Shown piece by piece: positions 12,022-24,763 of a DNA stretch of 64,000 nucleotides. The notes under the pieces are model-generated. The model was not told the DNA's origin. It ran no database searches and worked only from the letters and a program-made list of their open reading frames with translations. How positions within the stretch are numbered: the stretch's first letter is position 1; every line of letters begins with the position of its first letter. This DNA is from Ricinus communis (lineage: Eukaryota; Streptophyta; Magnoliopsida; Malpighiales; Euphorbiaceae), in NCBI RefSeq assembly GCF_019578655.1, contig NC_063258.1, positions 7,485,283 to 7,549,282 of the forward strand. The letters are read 5' to 3'. The position numbers were made by a program, and so were the translations under genes.

Positions 12022-12707
12022 TGATATGAGCCTAGACAATCTATTGAATAGAACCAATATCAATCCGTTTTGAGGATCTATCAAGAATAAGATAAAGGAT
12101 ACGCAACTAAAAGCTCACAGCAATCTAGTGAAGGAACGCTTAGCTATCAATGAACAATCAACATAGTTACAATGTTCAAGACAATAAGTCCTTGTAAGAA
12201 CTTAGAAGGAGAACATTGTCAAGCATCAAATTATAATCAAAGTTAAAGTCTTACAAGATAATAACACTTAAGTATTTATAGCAAATACTTAGGGTTTAAA
12301 CAAACTAATGAGTGTTATGCCAAATGCAAAGGGCGGTCCATAATTAGAATTACTATAATGAACATAACTAGAGGCCTAAACTAAACAAGTAATGAAAGGG
12401 CCTAAGGAAATAGAGTTTTAAAGTAATAAAACACTCAAGGGCCAAAATACATAAGAAGTAGCTTCGGCCCAAGGGGAAATTAATAAGGAGTCAAGCTTCT
12501 TGAAGCCCATTCTCACTAACTTGAATCATCATGACACAATCTGGCTCATTGGGCTTATTTGAGGCTTATTCTTCCACAATGTGAGTTGTCACCAATGCTT
12601 GAGCAAATAAGGCCACTGCATCCTTAATCTTCTTGGCTCTTACTCTTGTCCTCGTATATAGAGGATCTTGTTTGGATGGGTTTATAGGAGCACTAGGATT
12701 TCCATCA
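12022..12707 (-). mobile_element. 5' LTR of the minus-strand Ty3 element
   Basis: 686 bp with TG...CA borders: on the plus strand TGATATGAGCC at 12022 and TTTCCATCA at 12707. The PBS is next to it. The minus strand from 12707 to 12566 is open and carries a Pol-tail-like motif (TRTRVRAKKIKDA), as in the LTR-C copies. Its outer border joins inverted R sequence directly. Confidence 0.8.
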
Positions 12708-15203
12708 CAAGGATTGGCATAAGGAATCATGGGAATGCAATTGACATGCTTGACTAGTCGCATTGGGAGCATGACTTAATGATCTGGCAGGATGAGATAC
12801 AAATCCACATGCGTAAGGGAGAAATCATGTTACTGTCGATTAATCCAAGCAGGAATGCATGCATTTTAATATTTGAGATGCATATAATTATATGATTTGG
12901 GCCGAGGTGTTATTAGGTATACCCATACAAATTTTCCATTATTTTCGTTATTTTGGCTCATAAAATTTGGGATAATGGTTGACCAGTAAACTCCTCATTG
13001 TCTAATATGATGGTTTGGTTTTATTTAGGGAGCATAAACACTACTATTGAGAGAAAGTGCATGGAAGCAGCAATTATAGACACCGATCCAATGGTTAGAC
13101 GAATGCAAAGAAAGAAAATTAGTTGATCGAGTATTGATATCATTCTCCAAATAATCGCAGATGAATCTTTTAGAGGAAAGAGGGAATGATGATAATCAAG
13201 GCACGAATAAATATTCTGATTCTCGATTTGTACCATCGGGATCTCCATCATTCCTTATTCCTATAGGCACAACGACACATGATGACATAACAATTAGCTT
13301 AAGGAATCATGGAAACAATTGATAAGCTTGACTTCTGGCATTAGGGCTTGGCTTTAAGATCAAGCAATACGAGACGTAAATCCACACACGTAAGATAGAA
13401 ATCATAATATTATCAATGAATCCAACTGTAATATAATCAGGAATGTGAGCCTTTTTTATCTTTGGGATGCATATAATTAAGTAAGGAGTGTTATTAGGTA
13501 GGCCCGCATGAATTTCTCTTTATTTTCATTAAACTGGTTCGTAAAATTTAGGATCTCCATCATCCCTTATTACTCACGGCACAAGGATTCCTGATGACAC
13601 AAAGATGGTTGTAAGGACTAGTTAACAACTCTTATAGTCCTAAATTTGATGATCAAGCCAAATGAGACGTAAATCCATACGCGTAAGGGAGAAGTCATGT
13701 TGTTTTCAATAAATCCAAGCATAATGCAAACAGAAATGCAAGTGTTTTGTTGTTTGGGACACATATAATGAAGTAATTTGGGTCAGAATGTTATTAGGTA
13801 GGCTCGTGCTAACTTCCCCTGGCTCATAAAATTTAGGACTATAAAAGTTGTTAACCAATTAAATCCTCTCTCGTTCTTGATTTGACTTCAGTTCATTCAT
13901 CTTTCTATATTTATTTATTCATATTTAGCTTATAGTTTTTTCTTCTTATGGAATAAGGACTTTCGGACTATAAAAATGCATGCAACTGAATACTTCAGAC
14001 TAATGAGCATATTATTTCAGTTTTCTACCTTACGGGTTATTAAGTTATGGATTCTTTCAAGAACTTTATGGACTTTTCACACTTGGCCTAGCAAGCATAG
14101 ACTTATTGCTCACGTCCTTCCTTTCTTTTTTGTTCTATATCCACCCCTGTATTAAAATCAATTTGATTTGAAACTTATTCTTAGCCATATCAAAGAGAAC
14201 AAGAACTTGTGATTTCTTTCCTTATCAGATCTGAAATCCATACTATGTTCTCATTTTGTTCGCTCCTCTTGTGCCTCTCTTTCTAATCTTTGTCTAGGAC
14301 AGGTGATGAGGGAAGACCTTCTATCTCGAACCGGGCCCGTCTTCCTTCAAAATGAAAAGAAAAGGCTCGTTGGGAAGAAAGATAGAGTGCGGCCTGTAGA
14401 GCACATTATGATGGTTTCATTTTATTTGGGAGCATAAACATAAGAGTTGAGTGAAAGCGTGGAAGCATCAATTATAAGCACCGATCCAAATGCATGTACA
14501 AATGCAAAGAAAGAAAATTAGTTAATTGAGTATTCATATCATTCTCCGAACGATTATAGATGAATCTTATTAAGGAAAGTGGGAACGACGAGAATCGAGG
14601 CACGCCCAAATATTCTGATTCATGATTTGCACCATTGGGATCTCCTTCATTCCTTGCTCCTCTAAAGATAAGGACTCTTGATGATAGAAGGATTGGGGTA
14701 AGGAATCATGGGAGTGCAATTGACAAGGTTGACCGATGGCATTGGGCCTGTGCTTGATGATCAATTAGGATGAGACGTAAATCCATGCGCATAAGAGAGA
14801 AATTATGTTGTTTTTTATTAATCCAAGTATAATACAAGTGGAAAGTCAAGCGCTTTAATGTTTGGGACCCCCACATGAATCTTCCCTCGTTTTCGTTAAG
14901 CTGGCTCAGAAAATTTAGGACTACGAGACTTATTGGCCAGTCAACTCCCCTTTAGTTCTTGATTTGACTTTAGTTTATTCATCTTTCTTTATTTATTTAC
15001 TCATATTTAGCTTTTAGTTTCTTCATCTTATGGAATGAGGGCTTTCACATTATGAAAACTGCATGCAATTGAATATTTGAGGCTAGTGAGAATATTATTT
15101 CAGTTTTCTACCTTATAAAGAATTAAGTTACGAGTTCTTTCAAGAACCTTGCGAACTTATGAAGATCCGCACTAGCGAACATAGACTTATTGCTTACGTC
15201 CTT
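12708..15203 (-). repeat. R repeat array, inverted
   Basis: About two units read on minus (landmark AAAGAAAATTAGTT at about 13107 and 14510). The stretch 13550-13660 is scrambled: a short piece in the opposite orientation lies between minus pieces, suggesting template switching. A GC-rich insert occupies 14298-14406. No gene of known family. Confidence 0.7.
14298..14406. other. GC-rich insert of foreign look, possible organellar DNA
   Basis: About 109 bp, including CTCGAACCGGGCCCGTCTTC and GATAGAGTGCGGCCTGTAG, interrupts R where other units run straight from the GTCTAG block to TATGATGGTTTGG. Base composition differs sharply from the AT-rich surroundings. The style resembles plant mitochondrial DNA, but I recognise no gene. 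The origin is an inference. Confidence 0.55.
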
Positions 15204-16431
15204 TGTAACACCCCCATCATATGCTAACCAATAAACATTAGCCAGGAAGCATACAAGCGTCGTAGAATATATACTACAGGTAGATAGGTCAATATGTAGG
15301 TTGTTAAGAATCCAGACACAAGGTTATTAACATATAAACATATGATTATACTTAAACATCATTTAACAAGTATTACAAACATCTTCTTATGCCTTATAAG
15401 GCATACTTCCATATATATCACATAGCGCATACAAAAATGCATCGGGAGGAGACTTCACAAAACTGGCCCAACTTGGCGGGCGGTAAAAGCTAGACTTCGC
15501 ATACAACCAACGGATGCACTACTATTTACAAACCTGAAAAGAAAAATTTTGGAGAGGGGTGAGCCTCCAAATTTCGGTAAATAAATAATCAACATAATCT
15601 ATATCACATACACTTAATACAATTTCCACCCAATCACATAACTTTCCATGATATTCATAGTTTAGGTATAAAGTCATACCATTCTACTAAATTCATTACA
15701 ACCATCATAGAAGAAATACAATTCAACAATTATGGTTAGTTCTCACGGCTTGTGGATCCCCTTTAATGTGCTGCTCCGCCTCATCCTCACATATCACACA
15801 CGTAAGCTGCTCCGCCTCATCTCACATTATACACTTTTATAGCCTCTCTAGGCTTTAGCCTCCCAAGGCTTTATACAATTTCAGCTTTTGGGTTGCTAAT
15901 ATGCTTAAATCCTTTAGCTTTAGCTTAGCTCCTTCAATAGTTGGCAAAATCCTATCTTAATCTTAAGTTTTTCTAGGTATTCCACTCCTCTCTCTTATTC
16001 CAAATTTTGTGTTTTTGGCCATGTACGAATTTTAGAGGAATGAAGAGGTAAAATGAGCTTACTCATGGTTCCAATTTCCAATATTCCTCTCTTAATGCCA
16101 CCACCTACTAAACTATTTTTATCACCCTAAATTAATTCTTACTAACCATATATAGGTACTAACTTTTAATTGTATCTTTTAAGTCCAATCTATTTACCCA
16201 ACCTTCAACTATTGGTTCAATTAAGTGTTAAGGCTTAATACACATAACCCAAGTACTTATTCAACTTATCTAAATTAATAATCTAATATCATGCTTCTTA
16301 TTCTCTACTTATAATTAATATATATATGTTCTCATAAAATAAAAATATCATTGATATACCATCATATGCCCAATGATTAAATGTAAATGCACATAACATG
16401 GATGATGAGAAAATGCAGGCGTTACATCCTT
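15199..16431 (-). mobile_element. Solo LTR (LTR-F, Tekay-like) with TCCTT duplication
   Basis: The LTR spans 15204-16426 (1223 bp), starting TGTAACACCCCC and ending GGCGTTACA. TCCTT occurs at 15199-15203 and 16427-16431, inside R text that otherwise reads ACGTCCTTCCTTTC. Read on minus it starts TGTAACGCC, like the TGTAATGCC start of the Tekay LTRs here, and shares a GGCTCACYCCTCT block with them. There is no internal region, so it is a solo LTR. Compared with 50264-52574 it lacks about 1.1 kb after 15878. A direct repeat GCTGCTCCGCCTCATC lies at about 15769 and 15808. Confidence 0.88.
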
Positions 16432-17172
16432 CCTTTCTTTTATGTTCTTTGTCTGCTCTTATGTTTAAATCAACTCGATTTGATCCTTACGCTTAAAAAC
16501 ATGGAAAAGAATAAAAACTTGTGATTTCTTTCCCTATCGGATCTAAAATCCTACTTATATTCTCTTTTGTTCGTCTCTTTCTAATTGATGTCTTATATGC
16601 CGATTTGGTTTTATTTGTCGAGCATCAATAGAAGTGTTGAGTTAAATCACATGGAAGCGATAATCATAGGCACCGATCCAATGGTTGGACAAATACAATG
16701 AAAGAAAATTAGTTGATCGAGTGTTGATATCATTGTTCAAATGATTGCTAATGAATCTTTTTGGGGAAAAAAGGAACAATGAGAATTGAAAAATGCTCAA
16801 ATATTTCGATTCATGATTTGCACAAATGGAATCTCCATTATTCCTTATTACTCTAAGCACGAGGAATCCTAATGATACAAGGATTAGCAAAAGGAATCAT
16901 GCGAATGCAATTGTAAAGCCTAATTAATGGCGTTAGGGATTGGCTTGATGATTAAGTAGGACAAGATGTAAATCCATATGCGTAAGGGAGAAATCATATT
17001 GTTTTCAATAAATCCAAGCGTAATACAAGTGGAAATGTGAGCATTTTGATGTTTGGGACAGATATAATGAAGTAGTATGAGTCGGAGCGTAATTATATAG
17101 GCCCACACAAATTTCTCCTTATTTTTATTAAGCTGGCTCATAACATTTGGGACTTTGAGAGTAGTTAACCAG
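16427..17172 (-). repeat. R repeat, inverted
   Basis: Continues the inverted R unit interrupted by the solo LTR. It ends at about 17172, where R switches to plus orientation. Confidence 0.68.
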
Positions 17173-18830
17173 TCCTTAAAGCAATCCTTGTGTCATCAGG
17201 AGTCCTCATGCCTTAAGGAACAAGGAATGATGGAGATCCTAAATTTTATGAACCATTTTAACAAAAACAAGGAGAAATTCATGTGGGCCTACCTAATGAC
17301 ACTCTAAACCAAATTACTTAATTATATGTATCCCAAAGATAAAACAGCTTGCAATCCTGATTATATTATGCTTAGATTCATTGATAAGATTATGATTTCT
17401 TCCTTACGGGGGTGATTTTCATCTTGTCTTGCTTTATCTTAAAGCTAAGCCCCAATGCCACCAGTAAGGCTTATCAATTGCATTTCCATGATTTCTTATT
17501 CCAATTCTTGTATCATCATGTGTCGTCATGCCTAGAGGAATAAAGAATGATGGAGATCCTAATGGTGCAAATCCTGAATCAGAATATTTGTTCGTGACTC
17601 GATTCTCATCGTTTCCTCTTTCCTCCAAAGGATTCGTCTACGATCATTTGGAGAATGATATCAACCCTCGATCAACTAATTTTCTTTCTTTGCATTCCTC
17701 TAAGCATTGGGTTGGTGTCTATGATTGCCGCTGCCACACGCTTTCACCCAACAGTCGTGTTTGTGCTCCCTATATAAAACCAAACCAACATACTACATAG
17801 AGATTAGAAAGAAGACAAAAAAGAAACAAACAAAATGAGAATATAGGTAGGATTTCTGATCCAATAAAGAAGTAAATCAAAAGTTATTTATTCTTTATCG
17901 TATGACTAAGCATAACGATCAAATCAAATTGATTTAAACACAAGCGTAGACAAAGAACATAAGCAAAAGAAAGAACGTGAAGGATAAGTCTATGCTCGTT
18001 AGCGCGAGTGTTGATAAGTCCACAATATTTTTGAAAGAACACATAACTTGATTTCCTAAAGTTATGCTCATTAGCCTCAAGTATTCGGTTGCATGCAGTT
18101 TTTATAGTGTGAAAGCCCTCATTCCATAAGAAGAAGAGTATATAAGCTAAATATGAACAAATAAATAAATAAATCAAGATTAATAAACTAAAATCAAATT
18201 AAGAACCATAGAGGAGTTGACTAGGCAACAACTCTCGTACTCCTAAACTTTATAAGCCAGCATAATAAAAATAAGGGTAAATTCGAGTGGGCCTACCTAA
18301 ACATGTCCTACCCAAATTATTTCATTATTTGCATTTCAAATATCAAAGCGCTCGGTTCCAGCTTGTATTGCGCTTGGATTAATCGAAAATAACCAATTTC
18401 TCCCTTACGCGAGTGGATTTACATCTATCATGCTTGATCATCAAGCTAAGCCCCAATGCTATCGATCAAGCTTGTTAATTGTGTTCCCATTATTCCTTAC
18501 GGCCAACCTTGCGTCATCAGGAGTCCTTGTGCCTAGAGGAACATGGAAGGATGGAGATCCTAATGGTGCAAATCCTGAGTTAGAATATTTAGGCATGCCC
18601 CGGCTAAAATTACATAATTTTATATGTCACAAACATCAAAATGCATGCATTCCTACTTGGATTAATCGAAAGTAACATGATTTTACACGTGTGGATTTAT
18701 GTCTCGTCCTAGTAGATCATCAAGTCACGCCTCAATGCCACTGGTCAAGCTCGTCAATTGCATTCCCATGATTCCTTACACCAATAATTGTGTCACTAGG
18801 AGTCCTCATGCCTAAAGGAACATGGAATGA
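17173..18830 (+). repeat. R repeat array
   Basis: Plus-strand R with landmark CTAATTTTCTTTC at about 17672 and the unit boundary (GGAATGATGGAGAT-like) at about 17543 and 18548. One open stretch (17528-17800) is the R frame containing NDGDPNGANPESEYL. The family is not recognised. Confidence 0.68.
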
Positions 18831-20165
18831 TTGATATAGAACCTCCAAAAATAAGCTTGAGAACCCCTTTTGAATTGTGGACCCCCAACACATTAACATG
18901 AAACCCTAAGAACCAATTCGGTACAACCCCTAAGAACAGTTAGAAGAAAACTAAGTCCCTTAAAAAGATGATGAAGAATTAGAACCTAAGGAAACTAAGT
19001 CCCTTAAACCCAAATTCCATTTACACCACAAGGATAGATCAACTCCTTAATAAGTAAGATTTTCATTCAAATAAGAACACAAAACCTAACCTATATCAAA
19101 GGATTAATCCTATATGCAAATTTGATTTCATTGCCCAAGAACTATCTAGAACCAAATCAATGGAAACCTTAGACCCTTCAAGTATATTAAACTATCAAAC
19201 CTAAGGTAATAAAGGTAGAAGATGCCAAAATTTAGTATGGATTCTAAATTGATAAGTCGGATTTGAACGCCACAAACAACGAATTGCTTGATAAGTTTGA
19301 ATTAGCTCTAAAAAATAACTAAGAATAAAGTATAAACTTACAAATTATATTAATCATTAATCAATCAATGAACTTGAAAATTCGTACTGTGCTTTAATAG
19401 CCTTTAGAAAACCCTAGTTCTAAGCTATTAAGTAATTACAACTCAAATAGGATACAGATAAACATCCTAACTAAAAACAAAGTCCTAATACTCCTAAAAT
19501 ACTATTTATCTGTCCATTACAAGTAAGAATCTCTAGTTTCTTTAAGTTACACGCATGGGCCATCTTTGGTGGCCCAAACTCCTATGTGGTCCTTTATGTT
19601 CATTAAGCCCATATTAGATTTATTCAAGCCTAATAAAGTGAATTAGATTAATAAGCCTTGAATTTGAATCCAACTCTTCAATTCTTGATATGTCCTTAGC
19701 CCAAATATCTTGAATGAGCCCATTGAGAGCTTCTTTTATCTTCTTAGTCTTGGACCTTGTAATTGGGTCTCAATGGATGTGAAGTGGATCTTGAATTCTA
19801 GTTGGATTAGGATTCCCAATGACACTTGAATTCTTGATGTCATTTAGACTCTCAATATCATTAGGACTCCTTGTTGGAGTAGAACTCCTAGTTAGAGTAG
19901 GACTTCTTATCAGAATAGGATTCTTTCCATGTTCCGATCAATGAGAAATGTTGCTTTATTCCAAGGGAAGAGCAGATTGTTCGAAGCAATTCAAATGAGA
20001 TAAAGAAACCCCTACGGAAGCTTTGAGAAAACTGAACTACTTTCAACGAGGCCTCTACTCATTCCTATGTCTCCCTCTTCTGGTAGGTGCAACCAATAAC
20101 AGGAATATCATGAATTAGGATTCTTTGTTGGAGTAGGATTTCTTGTGCTAGATGGCTTCTTATCA
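18831..20165 (-). mobile_element. LTR-A, most complete copy
   Basis: Plus-strand borders are TGATATAGAACCTCC at 18831 and TTCTTATCA at 20165, so minus reads TGATAAG...TATATCA. About 1335 bp including a ~187-bp GC-rich insert at 19928-20114. A short internal repeat of an AACTAAGTCCCTTAAA-like block occurs near 18950 and 19000. No internal domain is attached. Confidence 0.75.
19928..20114. other. GC-richer insert in LTR-A, possible organellar DNA
   Basis: The sister copy at about 3590 continues with normal LTR text, whereas this copy holds about 187 bp with CCCCTACGGAAGCTTTGAG and TCTCCCTCTTCTGGTAGG. Composition and style are unlike the neighbours and recall plant mitochondrial DNA. No gene is recognised; it may be filler from break repair. 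Confidence 0.52.
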
Positions 20166-22588
20166 ATGATGGAGATCCCAATGGTCCAAATCTTGAATTG
20201 GAATACTGGGGCGTGCCTCGATTCTAAATCTAGGTTCACTAGTACAGGTCTTCATAAGTCCACAAAGTTCTTGCAAGAACGCATAACTTGATTTTTTGCA
20301 AGGTAGAAAACTAAAATAATATGCTCGCTAGCCTCAAGTATTCGGTTGCATGTAGTTTTTATAGTGTGAAAGCCCTAATTCCATATGAAGAAGAAATAAG
20401 AAGCTAAATATGAATGAATAAATAAAGAAGGATGAATAAACTAAAGTCAAATCAAGAACAGGATAGGAGTTGACTAGTCAATAGCTCTCGTTGTCCCAAA
20501 ATTTTTGAGCCAGCTTAACGAAAGCAAGGGAAAATCTGCAAGGGCCTACCTAATAACAACCCGACCCAAATTACTTCTTTATATGTATCCCAAAAGTCAA
20601 AATGCTTGCGTTCCTACTAGTATTACACTTGGATTAATTGAAACCCCTATGATTTCTCACTATCATGCATGGATTTATGCCTCATATTGCTTGATCATCA
20701 AGCTAAGCTTCAATGTTACCAGTCAAGCTTGTCAATTGCATTCTATGATTCCTTAAGCCAATCCTCGCATCATCAAGAGTCCTCATGCCTAGAGGTACAA
20801 GGAACAAGCCTCAATTCTCATTGTTCCCTTTTTCCTCCAAAAGTTTTATTTGAAATCATTCGAAGAATGATGTCAATACTCGATCAACTAATATTCTTTC
20901 TTCACATTAGTCCAAGTACTGAATTAGTGCCTATGATTGCCACTTCCATGAAGGGAGAATTTATATGGGCATACCAGACATCAAAACATCAAAACGGACA
21001 CATTCCCGCTTGGATTAATCGAAAGCAACATGATTTCTCCCTTATGCGCGTGGATTTACGTCTCGTCCTGCTAGGTCATCAAGTCATGCCATAATGCCAC
21101 CGGTCAAGCTTGTCAATTGTATTTATGCTTGCCAAATAAAACCAAACCATCAAATACAAAGATTAGATAGAGTGGAACAAAAGAAATGAACAAAGAACAT
21201 AGGTGGGATTTCATATCTGATAAGGAAAGAAATCACAAGTTCTTTACTTTCTTCCATATGGCTAAGCAAAAGGATAAAATTGAATTGACTTAAACAGAAG
21301 GGTCGACAAAGAACACAAAAGAAAGGAAGGATGTAAGTGATAAGTCTATGTTCGCTAAAAAGAGTCCTGATAAGTCCACAAAGTTCTTGATTTTCTGCAA
21401 GGTAGGAACTCAAATAATATGTTCACTGCCCTGAAGTATTCGGTTGCATGCGATTTTTATAGTACGAGAGAGTAGTTGACTGGTCAATAACTCTTGTAGT
21501 ATGAAATTTTATGAGCCAGCTTAACACAAATAAGGAAAAATTCATCTAGGCCTATCTAATAATACTCCGACCTAAATTGCTTCATTATATGCAGCCCTAA
21601 CATCAAAATGCTCACATTACTGCTTGTATTACGCTTGGATTTCATGATTTTTCCCTTACAAGCATGGACTTACATCTCGTTCTACTTGATTATCAAGCTA
21701 AGCACAATGCCATCGGTGAAGCTTGTCAATTGAGCTCCCATGATTCTTTATGCCAATCCTTGTGTCATCAGAAGTCATCATGCCTAGAGGAACAAGGAAT
21801 GATGGAGATTCCAATGGAGCAAATCCTGCATTGGAATATTTAGCATGCCTCAATTCTCATTGTTCCCACTTTCCTCTAGAAGATTTGTCTGCGATCGGTC
21901 GGAGAATGATATCAACACATGATGAACTAATTTTTTTTTTTTTGCATTTGTCCAAGCATTGGATTGGTGCCTATGATTGCCGCTTCCACGCACTTGCACT
22001 CAACCCTCGTACTTATGCTCCTTAAATAAAATAAAACCATTATATTAGACAGAGATTAGAAAACGAAGTATAAAACAAATGAAAAAATAGGTAAGATTTT
22101 GGATCCAATAAGGAAAGAAATCACAAGTGCTTTATTCTCTTCTATACAACTAAGGTAAGGATCAAATCAAATTCATTTAAATAAAGAACACAAAAGAATG
22201 AAAGGACGTGAGTGATAAATCTATGTTCACTAGCACAAGTTTTGATAAGTTCGCAAAGTTCTTGAAAGAACCGATAACTTGATTTCCTACAAGTTATTGC
22301 ACTGAAATAATATTCTAACTTCCACAACTAGCATGCAGTTTTTATATTTTGAAGCCCTCATTCTATAAGAAATAGAAACTAGAAGATAAATTTGAATACA
22401 TAAATAAAGAAATTTGGATAAACTAAAGACAAATCAAGAATCAGAGAGTAGCTGACTAGTCAAAAACTCTCATGATCCCACATTTCATGAGCCAACTTAA
22501 CAAAAATAAAGGAAAATTAGCATGGGCCTACCTACGCTTGGATTAACTGAAAACAACATGGATTTACGTCTCCTCTTGCTTGATTATT
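20166..22588 (+). repeat. R repeat array, sister of 3660-5927
   Basis: Plus R units with landmark spacing of about 1.04 kb (about 20885 and 21925). It shares with 3660-5927 the same LTR-A neighbour, the same internal deletion after the unit start and the same variant wording, so the two are copies of one duplicated block. At about 22588 it flips to inverted R. Confidence 0.72.
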
Positions 22589-23274
22589 TAGGAATCATGA
22601 GAATGCAATTGACAAGCTTGACCGATGGTACTAAGGCGTGACTTGATGATCAAGCAGCACGACATGCAAATCCACACTTGTAAGGGAGAAATCATGCTGC
22701 TTTCGATTAATACAAGCGAGCATGATGCATTTTGATGTTTAAGAGGCATATAATGAAGTAAATTGGGCCAGAGTGTTATTAGGTACGCCCACAAGAAATT
22801 AACCTTGTTTCCGTTAAGGAATCATGGGAACATAATTGACAAGCTTCACTAGTGGCATTGGAGCATGACTCGATGATAAAGCAGGACAACATGCAAATCC
22901 AAGCATATGATGGAGAAATCATGTCGATTTTGATTAATCCAAGTGAAAATGCACACATTTTGATGTTTGGGATGCATATAATGATGTAATCTGGGCCAGA
23001 GTGTTATTAGGCAGGCCTACAGGAATTTTCTCTTGTTTTTGTTAAGCTGGCTCATAAAACTTGAGACTACGAGAGTTGTTGGCCAGTCAACTACTCTCTG
23101 ATTCTTGATTTGACTTTAGTTTATTCATCTTTTTCTATTTATTTATTCATATATAGCTTCTAGTTTCTTCTTCTTATGGAATGAGGGCTTTTGCACTATG
23201 AAAATCACATGCAACCGAATATTTGAGGCTAGTGAGCATATTATTTTAGTTTCCTACCTTATAGAGAAATAAGT
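22589..23274 (-). repeat. R repeat, inverted, two partial units
   Basis: The inverted R start (AGGAATCATG) occurs at about 22590 and again at about 22816 (GGAATCATGGGAACAT). The second part matches 7255-7668. Confidence 0.68.
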
Positions 23275-23324
23275 TGATATGGAACCTCCATGAATAAACT
23301 TGAGAACCCCTTTTGAATTGCGGA
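23275..23324 (-). mobile_element. LTR-A end fragment
   Basis: About 50 bp, TGATATGGAACCTCC to GAATTGCGGA, at the same R position as the LTR-A at 7669. R then resumes in opposite orientation. Confidence 0.7.
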
Positions 23325-23894
23325 AAATCATAACTTGATTTCTCGCAAGGTATAAAACTGAAGTAATATGCTCATTAGGTTCAAGTATTTAGTTGCATGT
23401 GATTTTTATAATGTGAAAGCCCTCATTCCATAAGAAGAAGAAACTAGATGCTAAATATAAATAAATAAATACAAAAAGATAAATAAACTATAGTCAAATC
23501 AAGAACGAGAGAGGAATTGACTGGGCAACGACTCTCGTAGTCCTAAATTTTATGAGCCAACTTAACAAAAACAAGGGTAAATTCGCGTGGACCTACCCAA
23601 AAACACTCTGATCCAAATTACTTCATTGTATACATTTCAGACATCAGAGTGCTGGAATTCCAGCTAGTATTACGCTTGGATTAATTGAAAATAACATGAA
23701 TTCTACCTTGCATGCGTGGATTTATGTCTTATCCTGCTTGATTATCAAGGTAATCCCCAATGCCACGGTCAAGCTTGTCAATTGCACTCCCATGTTTCCT
23801 TATGCCAATCCTTGTATCATCCGGAGTCCTCGTCCTTAGAGGAGCAAGGAATGATGGAGATCCCAATAGTGCAAATCATGAATAAGAATATCTA
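23325..23894 (+). repeat. R repeat
   Basis: Plus-strand R from the GATTTCTCGCAAGG block through the unit boundary at about 23850, ending at the LTR-B insertion. Confidence 0.68.
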
Positions 23895-24763
23895 TGATGG
23901 GAACCCATTTAGCACAAGGAATTCTACTCCAACAAAAAAACCTAATGATGCATATCCTACTTACTCAAGGAATCCTACTTCAACAAGGAGTCCTAATTCC
24001 ACTAGAAATCCTAATCCAACAAGGACTTCTGATGATATTAGGAGTTCAAGGGATGAAAGAAATCCTATTTCCACTAGCAATCCTAGTCCGATTCAAAGTC
24101 TAAGTGAGATTAGCCTTAATCAAGATAATGGGCCTCAAGATAGTCTTATCAACTCAATACAATATATGGAGGCATAACCAAGACAAGATAAGCCCAAGAT
24201 AATCAAGTTAAGCTATTTGGATTCTAATACTCAAGAAAGGGTTGCGTATCACATGTTACTTAAGCCTAGTTATCATGTTTATTATATGGACTAGGGTTGG
24301 ATGAATTTTAGAATTATTTGTTCATTTAAAGAAGTCTTTTAATTGTTAGGAATCTTGTTTTAAGTTATTCTTTTAGTCTAGGAGTTCTATTCCTACTCTT
24401 ATTGTTATTTGCTTCCTTATCATTATAGAATTAGGTTTCTTTAAGGCTTATATAAGCTAGTACATATTTCTATTTAAAGGGAGTTGTTGAATATTGATTA
24501 TTTTGGAGTTAATTATCTTCTTTTCTTCTTTATGAACTTGGTGAATTTATCTAGTGAAAGCTTGGTATTTTACGAACTTAGTTTAACTTAAACTTATATT
24601 TATGTTAAACAGCCGTTAATTCTTTATAATTAAGGTTCTTAAGTACAAGTTATTTAAGGGTCTTGTTGGGAGTTAGAGTTTGTTTGCTTGATTAGGTGAA
24701 TGATCCTTGGTGAAGACATCAACATTGAATATGAGCTTGGCACAAGTTAGCCACGTTCGTTCC
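23895..24763 (+). mobile_element. Solo LTR-B inside R
   Basis: Starts TGATGGGAACCCATTTAGC and ends in CACGTTCGTTCC just before ATTTGGGCATGCC of R. About 869 bp, no internal region. The first ~280 bp contain repeats of about 15 bp (AATCCTACTTCAACAAGGAG type), open in the frame giving NPTSTRSPNSTRNPNPTR. The 60.6 kb copy shows the duplication ATTTG on the 3' side and the 61.6 kb copy shows it on the 5' side; here the 5' flank has diverged. Confidence 0.75.

Noticed and set aside
21150..21413. Recurring minus-strand frame in R (also at 5745, 17884, 22142, 61541) with a SFFCVLCLPLCLNQFDL-like core
   Set aside because: It recurs because R recurs. It is hydrophobic and variable, with no start context and many broken copies. 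Kept only as part of the R question.
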